This document shows positions 1 through 10,999 of a DNA stretch of 64,000 nucleotides, in pieces. The stretch lies in NCBI GenBank assembly GCA_002722545.1, contig PBMI01000067.1, forward strand, positions 21,302 to 85,301. Direction: 5' to 3'. Source of the stretch: Opitutia bacterium. GTDB taxonomy: Bacteria; Verrucomicrobiota; Verrucomicrobiia; Opitutales; Seribacteraceae. Made by a program: the position numbers and the translations under genes. The notes under the pieces are model-generated. The model did no database searches. It was not told the DNA's origin and saw only the letters and a program-made list of their open reading frames with translations. Position 1 is the stretch's first letter; each line of letters starts with the position of its first letter.

Positions 1-43
1 CATTCGAGCGTTCTTCGATTGGCTCCAAAAAAAGACCTACAAA

Positions 44-3000
44 ATGCATGTCCGAGTTTACCTTTCCAGGTACCGCGGTTATTTCGAATGTCCGGACTGC
101 TCGGGATCGAGACTAAAGGAGACATCCCTATTTTGGAAATGGAAATCATACACCTTGCCGGAATTATATGGACTCCCGGTTGATGAGTTGCTCTCGAAAA
201 TCTCCCAGGTTTCTTTGTCGGGTGATCCGACCAATGATCTCCCCATAGAAAACATCAAATCCAGATTAGGGTATCTACAGCAAGTCGGATTAGGTTATCT
301 CTCTCTAGACCGCTCGGCTCGAAGCCTTAGCGGAGGAGAAACCCAAAGAGTCAACCTAACGGCATGCCTCGGTTCGTCTCTGACGGACACCCTATTTGCC
401 TTGGACGAACCCACGATCGGTCTTCATGGTCGGGATATAGAAAAACTCGTTGGTGTGCTGAGGGCTCTCGCAGACGCTGGCAACTGTGTGTGCGTCGTAG
501 AGCACGACGAACAAGTTATTCGCTCGGCGGACAAGGTTATTGAAATAGGCCCAGAACCCGGTGTCATGGGAGGTTCAATTTCCTTTAACGGTACGGTTTC
601 TCAATTAATCGGATCAAAGAAATCTTTGACGGGGAAATGGCTCGCCAAGAATCCCATGTCGAAGCGAGTTGTTAAAGAAAAGCGAGCTCCTATCTCCACG
701 AAGGGTTTCCTGCACTTGAAAGGGTTGAGCTGCCACAACGTAAAGAACCTGAACGCCAAGATTCCCTTGAACCGTTTCGTTTGCATAGCGGGTGTATCGG
801 GCTCTGGAAAATCGACTCTTATGGAAGACCTCATCTACCGGAAAATGTCATCCGGAATGCACGGGACAGGCATCATGTCTGATCAAGAATTTTCAGAAAC
901 CGTGATGATTGATCAAAGCTCCGTTGTGCGCACTCCGCGCTCCAATCCGGTTCTTTACTCGGATGCGTGGGGTCCGATCAAAGAAGCCTTTGGCCGTACG
1001 GACGAAGCCAAGCGACTAGGTTTCTCGGCATCTGATTTTTCTTTCAATACCGGCAACGGTCGGTGCGAAGAATGTTCGGGTCTTGGCTACGAGATCGTCG
1101 AAATGCAATTTCTTTCGGACCTCCAAATTCCCTGTAGTCATTGCGAAGGGAAGCGCTTCAAGAATGAAATTCTGCAAATCAAACTCGACGGACTTTCAGT
1201 ATCCGAAGTCCTTGACCTAACTGTTGACGAAGCTGCGAAAATCTTTCCGCACTTCCCCAAGACGAAAAGAAAACTGGAAGCCCTCGAGCAGGTCGGTCTC
1301 GGTTACCTGACCCTTGGACAGGCATTGAATACTTTGTCAGGTGGCGAATCTCAACGCCTTAAACTAGTCAAGTATCTCACCACGCTGAAAAAAGGCTCTT
1401 CACCTTCTTTGCTTCTTATCGACGAACCCACCACGGGATTGCACATGCAAGATGTTGAAAAGTTGCTTGCATGCCTGCGGGGTGTGATCCAGGCCGGGCA
1501 TTCTCTTTTGGTAGTCGAACACAACCGCCAAGTGTTGAAAGAGGCCGATTGGATCATCGAGTTGGGACCTGGAGCAGGAGAAAAGGGTGGACGAATCATC
1601 GCTGAAGGAAGCCCTGTTGCCTTGATGAGAAAATCAACTCCCACCTCCAAAATCATGCAGGCTTCTTGCTTGAACAGTCGTTTGCAAGGGAGCAAAGAAA
1701 CATCTCGCGGAATTAGAAAACGAGAAGACTTGAGGATAATTGGGGCAAGGGAAAACAACCTCAAGAACCTCAGCGTTACTATTCCCGCCAACAAGTTCGT
1801 CGTTGTCACCGGTCCATCGGGTTCGGGAAAGTCATCTCTTGCGTTCGACGTTATTTTTGCGGAAGGCCAACGGCGCTTTATGGAATCAATGTCTTCCTAC
1901 GCCCGTCAATTCGTCAATCAACTCAGCAAACCTGAGATTGACTCGTTGTCCGGGATATCTCCAACAGTGGCAATCGAACAGCGGGTTACGCGTGGTAGTC
2001 GCAAATCGACTGTTGGTTCCACGACCGAGATTGCTCAGTTTCTAAGGCTTCTATATTCACGGCTCGGAATCCAATTGAGTACCTCGGATCAAGCCCACCT
2101 CACAAACAACACCGAAGACGAGGTAATGAACCGTATAAAATCCGGTTTCCTAGTCCATAAGCCATCCCCGAAAAAACCTTCGGCCCTTCTCTCTCCACTC
2201 ATCACCAATCGCAAGGGGCATCACAAACCTATCGTGAATTGGGCTCGAGAAAAAGGCTATGCCGAGGTGAGATGCGATGGCAAAATCCTAGCTACCGAGG
2301 GTTTTGAAGGTCTTGATCGCTACCGCGAGCATAACGTGGAAGTTGTAACGCATAAGTGGACTTCAATCCCCTCCGATTCCGAGCTCGCAAAATCCGTTAG
2401 GCAAGCCCTTGATCTTGGTAAAGGACGATGCCTCGTGCTCCCGAAAGGAGAGGAAGAGAACTGGCATTCGACCTCACGAGTAGACCCCGCGACCGGAAAG
2501 GCCTATCCGGAAATAGAACCGGCCCTTCTTTCTTGGAATTCCCCAAAGGGTTGGTGCACTTTTTGCCGTGGCTACGGAAGGATCTATGAAAAACATAAGG
2601 ATCATTTGCCGGCCAACGGCATATGGTGGAAACTTGAGGACGGAGATACCTGCCCCGAATGCAAGGGTGAAAGACTAAACGAAACAAGCAGAAACATTGT
2701 TCTGCATGGCCCGAAAGGCTTTCGGCTTTCACTACCCGAGGCTCTTCGACTAAGCCCTTCCGGCATCCTTTCTTTTCTCAAAAATTTAAAAGTGGAAAAA
2801 AAGCAAAAGCCAATTCTCGAAGCCATTCTCCCAGGAATTTTAGAACGATTGGGTTTTATGGAAAAAGTCGGTTTGGACTATTTGTCTTTGGACCGGGAGA
2901 CTTCATCACTCTCCGGAGGAGAGGCTCAAAGAATTCGTTTGGCCAGCCAACTCGGCTCAAACTTATCAGGCGTACTTTATGTTTTGGACGAACCTTCCAT

Positions 3001-4330
3001 CGGTCTTCACCCTGTAGACAATCAAAGGCTCATCGAATCTTTGCGTGAACTACAATCGAGGGGAAACTCTTTGGTCGTCGTAGAGCATGATCTTGAAACC
3101 ATCATGCAAGCGGACTATTTGATCGACATCGGCCCGGGAGCTGGTCGTGCCGGTGGAAAAATTGTCGGCAAGGGAAGTCCCGACAAAATAATGAAAAACC
3201 CAAATTCGCCTACGGGAGCGCATTTGAAAAAAGGGGCCGATCATCCTACCCGTGGCAACTGGAGAAAAATCACTCAGAGCGCGAAGCCTGGCTGGTTAAA
3301 GCTTAGTGGTGTGAAATTTCGCAACTTGAAAGATTTGTCTGTCGGGTTTCCCATGCAAAGACTCACCGTTTGCTGCGGAGTCTCAGGTTCGGGAAAATCA
3401 TCTCTTGTCAGAGGAATTTTGTTAAAGGGCGTAAAAGAATCGATTTCAGCAGACGTAAAAACCCTTCGTAATCAGAATTTTCGATTAACGAATGGCAACG
3501 CCTTCCATAAGGCCATCGAAGTAACCCAAAAGCCCATCGGCAAAACGCCAAGATCGACACCCGCAACCTATCTTGGGGTTTGGGATAAGATCAGATCCAT
3601 GATTTCTTCTCTTCCGGAAGCCAAGGCAAAAGGATTTTCTCCCAGTGATTTTTCATTCAACGTAAAGGGTGGAAGATGCGAAGCGTGCAAAGGGGCTGGT
3701 AAAATCAAAATGGAGATGAGCTTTCTCCCCAATTCTTACGTCCCTTGTGATGACTGTGGAGGAAAGAGATATCGTGAGGAAATTCTCAAGCTTAAATGGA
3801 AAGGAAAGAATATTGCCGAAATTCTTGAACTCACTTTCCAAGATGCATCCATGTTCTTTAAATTTGATCATTATCTTGAGTCCACCTTCTCGTTGATGGT
3901 CGAAACTGGTCTGGGTTACCTGAAACTTGGGCAACCTTCTCCGACTTTGTCGGGAGGGGAAGCCCAAAGGCTCAAACTATCCGCCGAACTTGCAACGGGA
4001 ATCGACAAAGGCAAACATGGATATCGAGCCGTTAAAAAACCAAACCTTTACATCTTGGAAGAACCAACCATTGGACTTCATCCAACCGACACCAAAAGAC
4101 TTATTCATTTACTTCACCGTTTGGTGGAAGAAAATAATACTGTAGTTGTGATCGAGCACGACGTCGAAGTCATCGCAGAGGCTGACCATGTCATCGAACT
4201 TGGACCACTGGGTGGAGAAAAAGGTGGTCGAATTCTTCACACTGGAAGCGTCCTTGACGCACTCGCGAATAAAAAGTGCAAGACAGCTCCTTTTCTCAAG
4301 AGTATCGTAACTACGCCAAAAAACGAATGA
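44..4330 (+). CDS. uvrA: Fused tandem excinuclease ABC subunit A (UvrA-UvrA), 5' end outside the window
   Basis: Four ATPase modules are visible: [44 protein letters not shown]. There are Walker A motifs [24 protein letters not shown] and UvrA zinc-finger CxxC pairs ([11 protein letters not shown]...[13 protein letters not shown]...[19 protein letters not shown]...CDDCGGKRY). The [29 protein letters not shown] motif restarts a second UvrA copy. The reading frame is already open at the window edge. Confidence 0.93.
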   Translation: MHVRVYLSRYRGYFECPDCSGSRLKETSLFWKWKSYTLPELYGLPVDELLSKISQVSLSGDPTNDLPIENIKSRLGYLQQVGLGYLSLDRSARSLSGGETQRVNLTACLGSSLTDTLFALDEPTIGLHGRDIEKLVGVLRALADAGNCVCVVEHDEQVIRSADKVIEIGPEPGVMGGSISFNGTVSQLIGSKKSLTGKWLAKNPMSKRVVKEKRAPISTKGFLHLKGLSCHNVKNLNAKIPLNRFVCIAGVSGSGKSTLMEDLIYRKMSSGMHGTGIMSDQEFSETVMIDQSSVVRTPRSNPVLYSDAWGPIKEAFGRTDEAKRLGFSASDFSFNTGNGRCEECSGLGYEIVEMQFLSDLQIPCSHCEGKRFKNEILQIKLDGLSVSEVLDLTVDEAAKIFPHFPKTKRKLEALEQVGLGYLTLGQALNTLSGGESQRLKLVKYLTTLKKGSSPSLLLIDEPTTGLHMQDVEKLLACLRGVIQAGHSLLVVEHNRQVLKEADWIIELGPGAGEKGGRIIAEGSPVALMRKSTPTSKIMQASCLNSRLQGSKETSRGIRKREDLRIIGARENNLKNLSVTIPANKFVVVTGPSGSGKSSLAFDVIFAEGQRRFMESMSSYARQFVNQLSKPEIDSLSGISPTVAIEQRVTRGSRKSTVGSTTEIAQFLRLLYSRLGIQLSTSDQAHLTNNTEDEVMNRIKSGFLVHKPSPKKPSALLSPLITNRKGHHKPIVNWAREKGYAEVRCDGKILATEGFEGLDRYREHNVEVVTHKWTSIPSDSELAKSVRQALDLGKGRCLVLPKGEEENWHSTSRVDPATGKAYPEIEPALLSWNSPKGWCTFCRGYGRIYEKHKDHLPANGIWWKLEDGDTCPECKGERLNETSRNIVLHGPKGFRLSLPEALRLSPSGILSFLKNLKVEKKQKPILEAILPGILERLGFMEKVGLDYLSLDRETSSLSGGEAQRIRLASQLGSNLSGVLYVLDEPSIGLHPVDNQRLIESLRELQSRGNSLVVVEHDLETIMQADYLIDIGPGAGRAGGKIVGKGSPDKIMKNPNSPTGAHLKKGADHPTRGNWRKITQSAKPGWLKLSGVKFRNLKDLSVGFPMQRLTVCCGVSGSGKSSLVRGILLKGVKESISADVKTLRNQNFRLTNGNAFHKAIEVTQKPIGKTPRSTPATYLGVWDKIRSMISSLPEAKAKGFSPSDFSFNVKGGRCEACKGAGKIKMEMSFLPNSYVPCDDCGGKRYREEILKLKWKGKNIAEILELTFQDASMFFKFDHYLESTFSLMVETGLGYLKLGQPSPTLSGGEAQRLKLSAELATGIDKGKHGYRAVKKPNLYILEEPTIGLHPTDTKRLIHLLHRLVEENNTVVVIEHDVEVIAEADHVIELGPLGGEKGGRILHTGSVLDALANKKCKTAPFLKSIVTTPKNE

Positions 4331-5495
4331 ACGTTTTCTTTCCCGCTTTGATAACCAATTCTTCGGAAGCGGAAAGTTTGTTAACCCGCTCCTCGCAGTC
4401 ATCCTTTTTTTCTCCATTTAATTTTATCGCACCCTGCTTAAAAAGTCTTCTAATCTGTCCTTTTGAATCAAATATTTCAGTCGAGGACATAATGTTCAAT
4501 AAGGTTTGAGATTCACTATCCAAAGACAATTCGCTCAGCTTGAAAGTCTTCATTTCTTCAGGCGTTTCCCCTTTGGTAAAAACCTGACCGAAGGACGATA
4601 ATTCTTTTTGCGCAATCGCATCCTCAAAGAAAAGAGCGGTCAATTCGCGAGCTAAACTTTTCTTTGCATCCATTGGGTGAAGATTCTTCAATTCAAGCAT
4701 CTCATCCCCTGATTTCAGTAACAATAATTCAAAATAGCTCCACATCACGTCATCCGTTATTGACATGACTTTCCCAAAAATATCTTTCGATGAATCATTG
4801 AAGGCAATGTAGTTGTCGTAACTCTTGGACATTTTCCTGCTACCGTCCAACCCCACAAGCAAAGGCATGGTAAGAACCGCTTGCGGAGAATGACCTTTTT
4901 CCTTCTGAAGATTCCGACCTACGAGCATGTTGAAGAGTTGATCGCTTCCCCCAAGCTCAACGTCTGACTCGAGAACGATCGAGTCGTATCCTTGAATCAA
5001 TGGATACATGAACTCGACCATTGAAATCGGTTGATTCGATCGGAATCGTTTTTCGAAGTCATCCCTTTCAAGCATACGGGCAACCGTCATTTTCCGTGAA
5101 AGATTCAATGCATCGGCAAAAGACATGGAAGCAAACCACTCGCTGTTTTTTCTAACCGTTGTTTTTTCCGGATCGAGAATGCGAAAAGCCTGATCCAGGT
5201 AAGTTTTGGCATTTTCATTAACCTCGGCTTCGGTCAACTCGGGTCTCAGTTCGGAGCGACCACTCGGATCCCCGATTCGCGCTGTGTAGTCCCCGATCAG
5301 CAAAATCGCTTCATGCCCAGCGTCCTGAAATTGCTTGAGTTTGTTGAAAACAACAAGATGACCAAAGGTAAGGTCGGGTCTTGTAGGGTCGACGCCGAAC
5401 TTCACTTTGAGCTTTCGGTCGGCGGCAAGTCTTTCTCCGAGTTCCTCCTCACCAATTGCGACCTCCGTATTGTTCAGTAATTCTTCAAGTTTCAT
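4311..5495 (-). CDS. tyrS: Tyrosyl-tRNA synthetase
   Basis: KFGVDPTRPDLTFGHLVV (HIGH-like) and GSRKMSKSYDN (KMSKS), plus a C-terminal S4-like RNA-binding region. Start set at MKLEELLNN (5495) rather than the ORF-track start at 5648. Confidence 0.95.
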   Translation of the reverse strand: MKLEELLNNTEVAIGEEELGERLAADRKLKVKFGVDPTRPDLTFGHLVVFNKLKQFQDAGHEAILLIGDYTARIGDPSGRSELRPELTEAEVNENAKTYLDQAFRILDPEKTTVRKNSEWFASMSFADALNLSRKMTVARMLERDDFEKRFRSNQPISMVEFMYPLIQGYDSIVLESDVELGGSDQLFNMLVGRNLQKEKGHSPQAVLTMPLLVGLDGSRKMSKSYDNYIAFNDSSKDIFGKVMSITDDVMWSYFELLLLKSGDEMLELKNLHPMDAKKSLARELTALFFEDAIAQKELSSFGQVFTKGETPEEMKTFKLSELSLDSESQTLLNIMSSTEIFDSKGQIRRLFKQGAIKLNGEKKDDCEERVNKLSASEELVIKAGKKTFIRFLA

Positions 5496-5669
5496 CGGAA
5501 TGGCATAATAAACCACCCTTGTATAAACAAATCGATGATTCTTCGAGCCAAGAATTACCTTTCTTCCCTTCAGGGAAAGGATTCCGCTTGCTTTCGAGGT
5601 CAGGAGCGTTACCAAATTTATCAACAAACAATCCCCTGACCAGCACAATCCCTCAAATTAGGAACCAAC

Positions 5670-6140
5670 ATGATTTTATCCACCGGCGTTGATGCGCCAA
5701 ATTTTACTCTTAAGACAAAAAACGCAGAAGGCTTGCAGGACGTGGAACTTTCCAGTTTCAAGGGCGAAAAGAAGGTGGTCCTCCTTTTCTTTCCCTTTGC
5801 ATTCACTGGTGTGTGCACGGAAGAAACCTGCTCGATTCGCGACGATCTTTCCGCATACGAGGATTTGGACGCTCAAGTCTTGGGCATTAGTGTCGACAGT
5901 CCATTCGCTCAGGAAGCAATGGCCCTGAAAGAAGGTTTGAATTTCCCTCTCCTGAGTGACTTCAACAAAGCGGTGTCCAAGGAGTACGGTGTTCTCTACG
6001 AAGATTTCATTGGTTTCGAAGGCGTTTCCAAAAGATCGGCTTTTGTGGTCTCCAAAGATGGGAAGGTTTCCTTCTCCTGGTCCTCCGACGATCCGAAACA
6101 ATTGCCTGACTTCGATGCGATCAAAAACGCCCTTCGCTAA
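5670..6140 (+). CDS. Peroxiredoxin (AhpC/TSA family)
   Basis: APNFTLKT...VVLLFFPFAFTGVCTEETCSIRDD: peroxidatic Cys in a peroxiredoxin FxxTxVCT(E) context; thioredoxin-fold pattern. Confidence 0.92.
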   Translation: MILSTGVDAPNFTLKTKNAEGLQDVELSSFKGEKKVVLLFFPFAFTGVCTEETCSIRDDLSAYEDLDAQVLGISVDSPFAQEAMALKEGLNFPLLSDFNKAVSKEYGVLYEDFIGFEGVSKRSAFVVSKDGKVSFSWSSDDPKQLPDFDAIKNALR

Positions 6141-6383
6141 AGCGAGGTATTCCGCGACCAAATTTTTGTCGAATGCAAGACCAATTGGCCTCTAATACTA
6201 TGGCTTCGGACACAAAGTTTACTAGAAAAAGTTTTTGCCTAAAGACCCAAACAAAACTGCAGCAGCACCGTTCTCATTTGCCCACAGGTATCCATAATGA
6301 GTCGGAATTCTCATCGAGACACTTTACAAGGGAAATTGCTACCAAAACCTCCTGATAAGGGATCATTCTCAGGGAATCACAAC

Positions 6384-6887
6384 ATGAACAAAGAATCCCA
6401 TTACCGCGTTCATGTTACCCCTGAGAACGCTTTCGTCCGAGTATTTCGGAAAGCATCCTATTTGAATTGCGGTCCACTTCGTTCTTTCTTCGAAGAGTCC
6501 ATGGTGGAAGGCCGACGCAATTATATCGTCGATTTTCAGGATTGCAGCAGTATGGATAGCACTTTTTTGGGAATACTCGTCGGTTTGGCTCTAAAACTAA
6601 GGAAATTCGAGGACGAAGGATACCTCACACTCCTAAACCTCCGGGGAAGAAACTTGGAAACCGTCCAAAATTTGGGAATTCACAAAATTGCCGAAATCAG
6701 TTCCGAAGAATCACCCTCCGACCTGCATGAACTAGACAATTTGAAAAATGGAGCGCAGGGTGGTGCGGCATGTTCCGAAACCATTTACCAAGCCCACAAG
6801 ACTCTCATGGAACTCAATGAGAAGAATGCACGAATGTTCTGTGACGTGGTAAACTTTCTCGACCGGCAAAAGGAAGATTCCGCTTAA
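6384..6887 (+). CDS. STAS-domain protein (anti-sigma factor antagonist type)
   Basis: YIVDFQDCSSMDSTFLGILVGLALKLR matches the SpoIIAA/RsbV-like phosphorylatable Ser region (xMDSxxLGxLV). Start chosen at MNKESHYRVHV. Confidence 0.82.
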   Translation: MNKESHYRVHVTPENAFVRVFRKASYLNCGPLRSFFEESMVEGRRNYIVDFQDCSSMDSTFLGILVGLALKLRKFEDEGYLTLLNLRGRNLETVQNLGIHKIAEISSEESPSDLHELDNLKNGAQGGAACSETIYQAHKTLMELNEKNARMFCDVVNFLDRQKEDSA

Positions 6888-6901
6888 GCGGCCTCTCGTT
6901 T

Positions 6902-8350
6902 TTGATGAATGTGTTTCTATTCCTGCTTGCCGGAGCGACCGTAGGTATCTTAGGCCTTTTGTATTTTGGGAAAATATCCAAGAGGAAAATATCGGATCTG
7001 CGAGATGAGAAGATTCGCTTGCAGAAGGAAAAGGAAATTATCGTAGAATTCATGCATAACCTGGCCGTCGCCATCGGTGAAGGCGTAGCTCGGAAGGACC
7101 TTTACCATCGTATCGTGCATACCGCAGTGATGACCACAGGCGCCATGAGTGCTTGCGTCTATGAAAAACTCGAGAATGGGAAACTCAGAGGAATTGCAAC
7201 GGAAGGGCTTTTCCCTCCCCAGCGACGAATGAAGGAATCACTCGGTGATGAAGCTTCTACAAGAGCGAGCTTTCTCGAGAAAATTCTCAGTTCGGAAATT
7301 CTGGAAGAAGAGGAGGGAATCGTCGGGGAAGTGGCAAAGACGGGAAAACCGGTTTTTGTCGGCAACGCCCAATCCGATCCGAGGATCGTCAAACATCCGG
7401 ACCCGGCTCTTGCCGTTCGCTCCATGGTATATTCTCCTCTCATTCACGATGATTCGATCTTGGGTGTTTTGGTCGTCGCGAATCCATCCAGCGGTCTCAC
7501 TTTCTCGGAAATGGATTTGTCCCTCGTTAACTCCTTGGCCGAACAGGCTGCACTGGCGATCAAGAATTCCGACGCGATGAATTTGCGACTTGAAAAATCA
7601 AGGATGGATTCGGATCTCGGATTGGCAAAGGAAGTCCAAGAGCTTTTTTTAGCCCAAAAATCTCCTGAGTCCAAAGGTTTGGAGGCCGACGCTCAATATT
7701 TGCCTTCATCTCAAGTAGGGGGTGACTTCTATGATTTTTACAAGCTTTCTCCCACCAAGTTCGGAGTTTGCATTGCCGATGTCTCGGGAAAGGGCGTACC
7801 CGCATCTCTTCTTATGGCTTTGTGCCAAACCAACCTCCGCCACTATGTAAACAAAACTAGATCTCCTGCCACCGTTTTGAAGAAACTAAACTTGGATTTG
7901 GAAAAACGCATAAGGGAAGATATGTTCATCACCCTTTTCCTCGCCATTATCGATACGCAAACCAATACCGCCACCTATGCTCGGGCAGGACACGAACCTG
8001 CTCTTTTGGCCAAGCAAGGGGAAGACGACGAAATTTCCATAGAAAAACTTCATGGGAACGGAATGGCTTTGGGAATGGTGCCCGCGGATTTCTTCGATGA
8101 AACCATCGAGGACAAAGTCATTCCTTTTGAGAAAGGAAACGTCATGGTTTTGTTTACAGATGGGGTAACGGAAGCCGAAAACGAGGAGCGGGAAGAATTT
8201 GGACAAGCACGACTTTGTAAACGGCTTGCGTCTAGAATCCTTTTGAAGCCCAACGAATTCAATCGAAGGTTGCTTTCCGACCTAGATGAATATTCTTCCG
8301 CTTCTTACGAGAGAGACGACGTCACCATCGTCACCCTGAAAAGAGTCTAA
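6902..8350 (+). CDS. GAF-domain PP2C/SpoIIE-type serine phosphatase (RsbU-like)
   Basis: N-terminal TM segment, GAF-like region (GIVGEVAKTGKPVFVGNAQSDPRI...VYSPLIHDDSILGVLVVANP), then PP2C-type QYLPSSQVGGDFYDFYKL, CIADVSGKGVPASLLMA, LFTDGVTEAENEEREEFG. Confidence 0.92.
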   Translation: MMNVFLFLLAGATVGILGLLYFGKISKRKISDLRDEKIRLQKEKEIIVEFMHNLAVAIGEGVARKDLYHRIVHTAVMTTGAMSACVYEKLENGKLRGIATEGLFPPQRRMKESLGDEASTRASFLEKILSSEILEEEEGIVGEVAKTGKPVFVGNAQSDPRIVKHPDPALAVRSMVYSPLIHDDSILGVLVVANPSSGLTFSEMDLSLVNSLAEQAALAIKNSDAMNLRLEKSRMDSDLGLAKEVQELFLAQKSPESKGLEADAQYLPSSQVGGDFYDFYKLSPTKFGVCIADVSGKGVPASLLMALCQTNLRHYVNKTRSPATVLKKLNLDLEKRIREDMFITLFLAIIDTQTNTATYARAGHEPALLAKQGEDDEISIEKLHGNGMALGMVPADFFDETIEDKVIPFEKGNVMVLFTDGVTEAENEEREEFGQARLCKRLASRILLKPNEFNRRLLSDLDEYSSASYERDDVTIVTLKRV

Positions 8351-8360
8351 GACCAAAGTG

Positions 8361-8855
8361 TCAATCGAGCTTACCTTCGTCGAAATCAATCACGTCTGCA
8401 AAGCAACGGAGGTCGTCTCGGGCTCCTGCCCCAAGATCCACCTTGATTTCCTCAAGTTTATCAAGCGCCATGTCCGACATCCCCATTTGGACTACTTTTC
8501 GATTCCAAATATGAACCTTGAGATCCTTCGGGAACACACCAAGAAGTTTTTCGTCAAGCTGGATTTTCGTAGAGCTTTCCTTGACGCAATCAACGATCAC
8601 ATCCGGATCAACTCCAAGATGAAGGCAAAGAAAGCCATCGAATCCCTTGGTGAAGTTTCTTTGGTAACTGGCGGGCAATTTCCCCTCAAGGTGCTTTTGA
8701 ATCTTTGCCAAAAAGCGGGGCAGATGAAGAAGTCCACATGCATGAGGTTGATAGGGAGAAGGTAAATCGAGGAGAATTGCTCCTGTTGGGCCTTCGGTAA
8801 TATTGTCGTCGATGTTTGTCAAAATGAAGAAATTCGGTTTTGTAAGAATGTTCAT
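8361..8855 (-). CDS. DUF5069-family protein
   Basis: LPSPYQPHACGLLHLPRFLAKIQKHLEGKLPASYQRNFTKGFDGFLCLHLGVDPD, a recognisable DUF5069 pattern. Confidence 0.75.
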   Translation of the reverse strand: MNILTKPNFFILTNIDDNITEGPTGAILLDLPSPYQPHACGLLHLPRFLAKIQKHLEGKLPASYQRNFTKGFDGFLCLHLGVDPDVIVDCVKESSTKIQLDEKLLGVFPKDLKVHIWNRKVVQMGMSDMALDKLEEIKVDLGAGARDDLRCFADVIDFDEGKLD

Positions 8856-8863
8856 TAACCATT

Positions 8864-10630
8864 GTGAAAGAAAGTAAAAACAAAAAAGTTATCACAAGGG
8901 TAAGTATATACCTCCTCGAGCATAAGTTTCTTTTTGGACTTACGCTTTCCTTGGCCTGCGGTATGACGCTTCTTTCCGTTTCCGTTCCTTCCGTGATTCA
9001 AAAAGTGCTGGATGAAATTTTCAATGAAGGACTTGGTGAGGGCGGTTTCTTGGCACGAGGTCTTGGATTGATTGCCTGCCTGTTCCTTCTCAAGGAAACC
9101 CTCAATTGCTTTCGAATTCGGGTTAACAACAAGTTGGAGCAAAAGGTTATCTTCAAGCTTCGCAAGGACTTGCACGACAAGTTACTCAATTTGCCCATCA
9201 GTTTTTACGATCGGCGAAAGAGTGGAGACATTTCTTCACGAGTAGTGGAGGACGTACAAAGCGTGGAGCGAGCTATCTTGGATGGGACAGAGCAAGGGGT
9301 CGTTGCCGTCCTGACCTTGATCGGGGTTACGATCATGATGTTCTTTCAGGAGCCTCGCTTGGCTTTTTTGGTTTTTTTGCCATTGCCCGTTCTTGCCGTC
9401 ATGGCCTTTCGCTATTCAAAGGTTTCCAAACGGAATTGGCGTTTGGTCCGCGAAGCTTCGGGTGATCTTAACTCTATTTTGGTCGAAGACATTCAAGGCA
9501 ATAGGCTCATTCACGCCTTCGCCCTGCAAAAAAGAGAACAATCTCGGTTCCATAAAATTGGCAAAGAAGTCGAGAGGAGATCCCTTCAAGCTATGTACCG
9601 ATGGTCGATACAAGGCCCGGGTGCAAGTTTCACTTCCTCTCTTGGTATCCTCGCCGTCGTGGGAATGGGCGCTTACCTTCTTGAAACGGACGCCAATTTC
9701 ACTACAGGTCAATTTTTCGCCTTTCTTCTTTATGCAAACATGTTTTATGAGCCAGTCAGGCAATTGGTGTCGATCAATAACTTGGTATCTGCCGGCAAAG
9801 CTTCAGGTGAGCGGGTCTTTGAGATTCTAGATGCGGACGTACAAATCCAAAACCCCTCCCAAGCAACTCCTTTCCCTTGCTCCGACCACTCCATTGTCTT
9901 CGATTCAGTTTCTTTTTCGTACGATACCAGGGCTTCCATTGTAACGGATTTGGACTTTAGCCTTCAGCACGGTTCCACTACTGCATTGGTCGGACCCACC
10001 GGTGCAGGCAAAAGTACCGTAGCCAACCTCATCTTGAGATACTACGATGTCGAGGAAGGTGCGGTTCGGATTGGTGATACGGACGTTCGTGATCTTCGAC
10101 TCAAAGATTTGAGGTCCCAAATCGGCATGGTTTCACAAGATCCTTTTCTATTTGATGCATCCGTTAAGGAAAACCTTTTGCTTGCCGAACCAACGGCCCT
10201 TGAATCGGACCTGCAAAATGCGCTTGAGGTCGCCCATGCATGGAATTTCGTAAAGAAGCTGCCGGACGGATGGGATACGCTGATTGGGGAGAAAGGCGTT
10301 CGCCTGAGCATGGGTGAAAAACAGAGGCTCACTTTAGCTCGGGCCATACTCAAAGCTCCGCCGATCGTAATTTTGGATGAGGCCACCTCAAGCGTGGACG
10401 TTGAAACCGAAAGAGGTATTCAAAACGCTTTGGCCACCCTGACGAAAGATCGAACGACCTTAGTCATCGCTCATAGGCTCAGTACCGTAAGGGACGCCGA
10501 TAAGATCATATTTCTTGAGAAAGGAAAAATTATCGAGCAAGGCAGCCACAACCAACTCGTTGGCCTGAACGGAGCTTACGCTAAGTTTTGCAAGTACCAG
10601 GAAAATTTCATACCCGAAAAAACAAACTGA
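8864..10630 (+). CDS. ABC transporter, fused permease/ATP-binding protein (MsbA-like)
   Basis: N-terminal transmembrane domain; Walker A GPTGAGKST; signature LSMGEKQRLTLARAIL; Walker B IVILDEATSSVD; H-loop IAHRLST. Confidence 0.94.
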   Translation: MKESKNKKVITRVSIYLLEHKFLFGLTLSLACGMTLLSVSVPSVIQKVLDEIFNEGLGEGGFLARGLGLIACLFLLKETLNCFRIRVNNKLEQKVIFKLRKDLHDKLLNLPISFYDRRKSGDISSRVVEDVQSVERAILDGTEQGVVAVLTLIGVTIMMFFQEPRLAFLVFLPLPVLAVMAFRYSKVSKRNWRLVREASGDLNSILVEDIQGNRLIHAFALQKREQSRFHKIGKEVERRSLQAMYRWSIQGPGASFTSSLGILAVVGMGAYLLETDANFTTGQFFAFLLYANMFYEPVRQLVSINNLVSAGKASGERVFEILDADVQIQNPSQATPFPCSDHSIVFDSVSFSYDTRASIVTDLDFSLQHGSTTALVGPTGAGKSTVANLILRYYDVEEGAVRIGDTDVRDLRLKDLRSQIGMVSQDPFLFDASVKENLLLAEPTALESDLQNALEVAHAWNFVKKLPDGWDTLIGEKGVRLSMGEKQRLTLARAILKAPPIVILDEATSSVDVETERGIQNALATLTKDRTTLVIAHRLSTVRDADKIIFLEKGKIIEQGSHNQLVGLNGAYAKFCKYQENFIPEKTN

Positions 10631-10631
10631 A

Positions 10632-10961
10632 TTAAGCGTTCCTTCTGGAATAGAAAAGACAGAACCTAATCAAAAGACTCAACAAGTAGGGAGAGCAAAG
10701 GAACAAAAGCCTGACAATAGGCCTCACAAAGCCATCATTCGCAAGAAAATACACCTTGGACTCCGCCCAAGTTCGCAAGTGCATTCCAGAGAAGTACTCC
10801 AAACCGAGCGCTTGACCTAAAAAATAAACCATCAACGGCCAAATAGTAAACCCGGTGGTAAGAAAGAACAAGGCAAACCAAAGCTCTTTGCTCCAGTCAG
10901 TTATTTCGTTTTTTATCACTTCGTGTCCTTGCATAAAAATTGTCTTTATATCAGTATTCAT
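10632..10961 (-). CDS. Hypothetical membrane protein
   Basis: Open frame with hydrophobic segments; start chosen at MNTDIKTIF. The longer ORF start (11009) would overlap the divergent gene at 11000. Confidence 0.5.
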   Translation of the reverse strand: MNTDIKTIFMQGHEVIKNEITDWSKELWFALFFLTTGFTIWPLMVYFLGQALGLEYFSGMHLRTWAESKVYFLANDGFVRPIVRLLFLCSPYLLSLLIRFCLFYSRRNA

Positions 10962-10999
10962 AGCAAGATATTTAACTTTTCCCAATTCCCAATTTACTA

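Noticed and set aside
1351-1809. 152-aa minus-strand ORF inside uvrA
   Set aside because: Fully antisense to conserved UvrA motifs.
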